A stretch of 64,000 bases of DNA from Amorphophallus konjac (Eukaryota > Streptophyta > Magnoliopsida > Alismatales > Araceae): positions 323,497,933-323,561,932 of the forward strand of contig CM040123.1 in the NCBI GenBank assembly GCA_022559845.1, written 5' to 3'. How positions within the stretch are numbered: position 1 is the first letter of the stretch; each line of letters begins with the position of its first letter. Made by a program: the position numbers and the translations under genes. The notes beneath the pieces are model-generated. The model was not told where the DNA came from, searched no databases, and saw only the letters and a program-made list of their open reading frames with translations. Positions 63,948-64,000 of the stretch are shown here, one piece after another.

Positions 63948-64000
63948 GAGTTTCCTGATATTTTTCCTAAGGAGTTGCCAGGGTTGCCACCGCAACGAGA
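63948..64000 (+). pseudogene. Start of Tekay-plus RT region, cut by the window edge
   Basis: EFPDIFPKELPGLPPQR, the segment that leads into Ty3/gypsy RT, in the same frame as the protease. RT, RNase H, integrase and the 3' LTR should follow beyond 64000. Confidence 0.85.

Larger units (their letters stand above)
45783..64000 (+). mobile_element. Tekay-plus: autonomous-type Ty3/gypsy element, 3' part outside, twice interrupted
   Basis: 5' LTR 45783-48210, initiator-Met primer site, gag (48366-49288 and 59489-59910), then protease from 63432 running toward RT at the right edge. Tekay-minus sits in gag and a Tat-type solo LTR lies between gag and protease. The inferred 5-bp target is CGGGT (45778-45782), and the right flank outside the window should begin CGGGTCGYYACA. 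It carries damage (stops in gag and after protease, an altered zinc knuckle). Its LTR start, conserved blocks, hairpins and primer site are close to LARD1, making this family the probable source of LARD1's enzymes. Confidence 0.88.

Overview
The window is repeat-dense plant nuclear DNA in which I found no host gene, rRNA or tRNA. Every coding region belongs to an LTR retrotransposon: Ty1/copia of the Sirevirus type, Ty3/gypsy chromovirus of the Tekay type (C-terminal chromodomain-like tail), and long non-coding elements whose LTR ends, primer site and purine tract look like the Tat lineage of Ty3/gypsy. This mix, with methylation-style C-to-T damage, indicates a large angiosperm genome, probably heterochromatin. 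A monocot would fit the Sirevirus content, but the species cannot be read from the sequence.

The layout is a nest of elements. The outermost recognisable element is a non-autonomous Tekay-like LARD (here LARD2). Only the tip of its 5' LTR, its primer site, interior and 3' LTR are visible (41731-45782). A Sirevirus appears to have inserted a few bases from the end of its 5' LTR (24791-26820 plus 36245-41730; its 5' part lies left of the window). A Tekay element (Tekay-plus, 45783 to beyond 64000) inserted a few bases from the end of its 3' LTR. The Sirevirus was then hit by a coding-free Tat-like composite (1-24790, 5' end outside) and by a second LARD (LARD1, 26821-36244, TSD TAGGG). The Tat-like composite itself received a Sirevirus solo LTR (2669-4143, TSD TAGGA). 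Tekay-plus was interrupted in gag by a complete Tekay element on the minus strand (Tekay-minus, 49289-59488, TSD CTTAA), and between gag and protease by a Tat-type solo LTR on the minus strand (59911-63431, TSD ACGTC/GCGTC).

Region by region: 1-24790 is minisatellite-like, with two partial and one complete long LTR, two primer binding sites, one polypurine tract and at least seven kinds of short tandem array, but no protein. 24791-41730 is a decayed copia gag-pol (protease, integrase, RT, RNase H) split by LARD1, followed by a motif-rich 3' UTR and LTR. 41731-64000 holds LARD2 and the two Tekay elements. Tekay-minus keeps one gag-pol frame of 1,450 codons broken by only three nonsense codons.

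The most interesting patterns are non-coding. (1) All four Tekay-like families share a splice-donor-like AG|GTAGG about 260-285 nt after the TATA box (where a TATA box can be seen), and a TTTTCAG acceptor-like site about 300-375 nt before the LTR end, suggesting a conserved intron inside the LTR. (2) Unrelated families have each filled their LTRs or interior with iterated short inverted repeats, some with compensating stem changes. (3) The Tat-like leader carries a perfect 26-bp inverted repeat bracketing the primer binding site. All calls come from reading the sequence; no alignment or database search was run.
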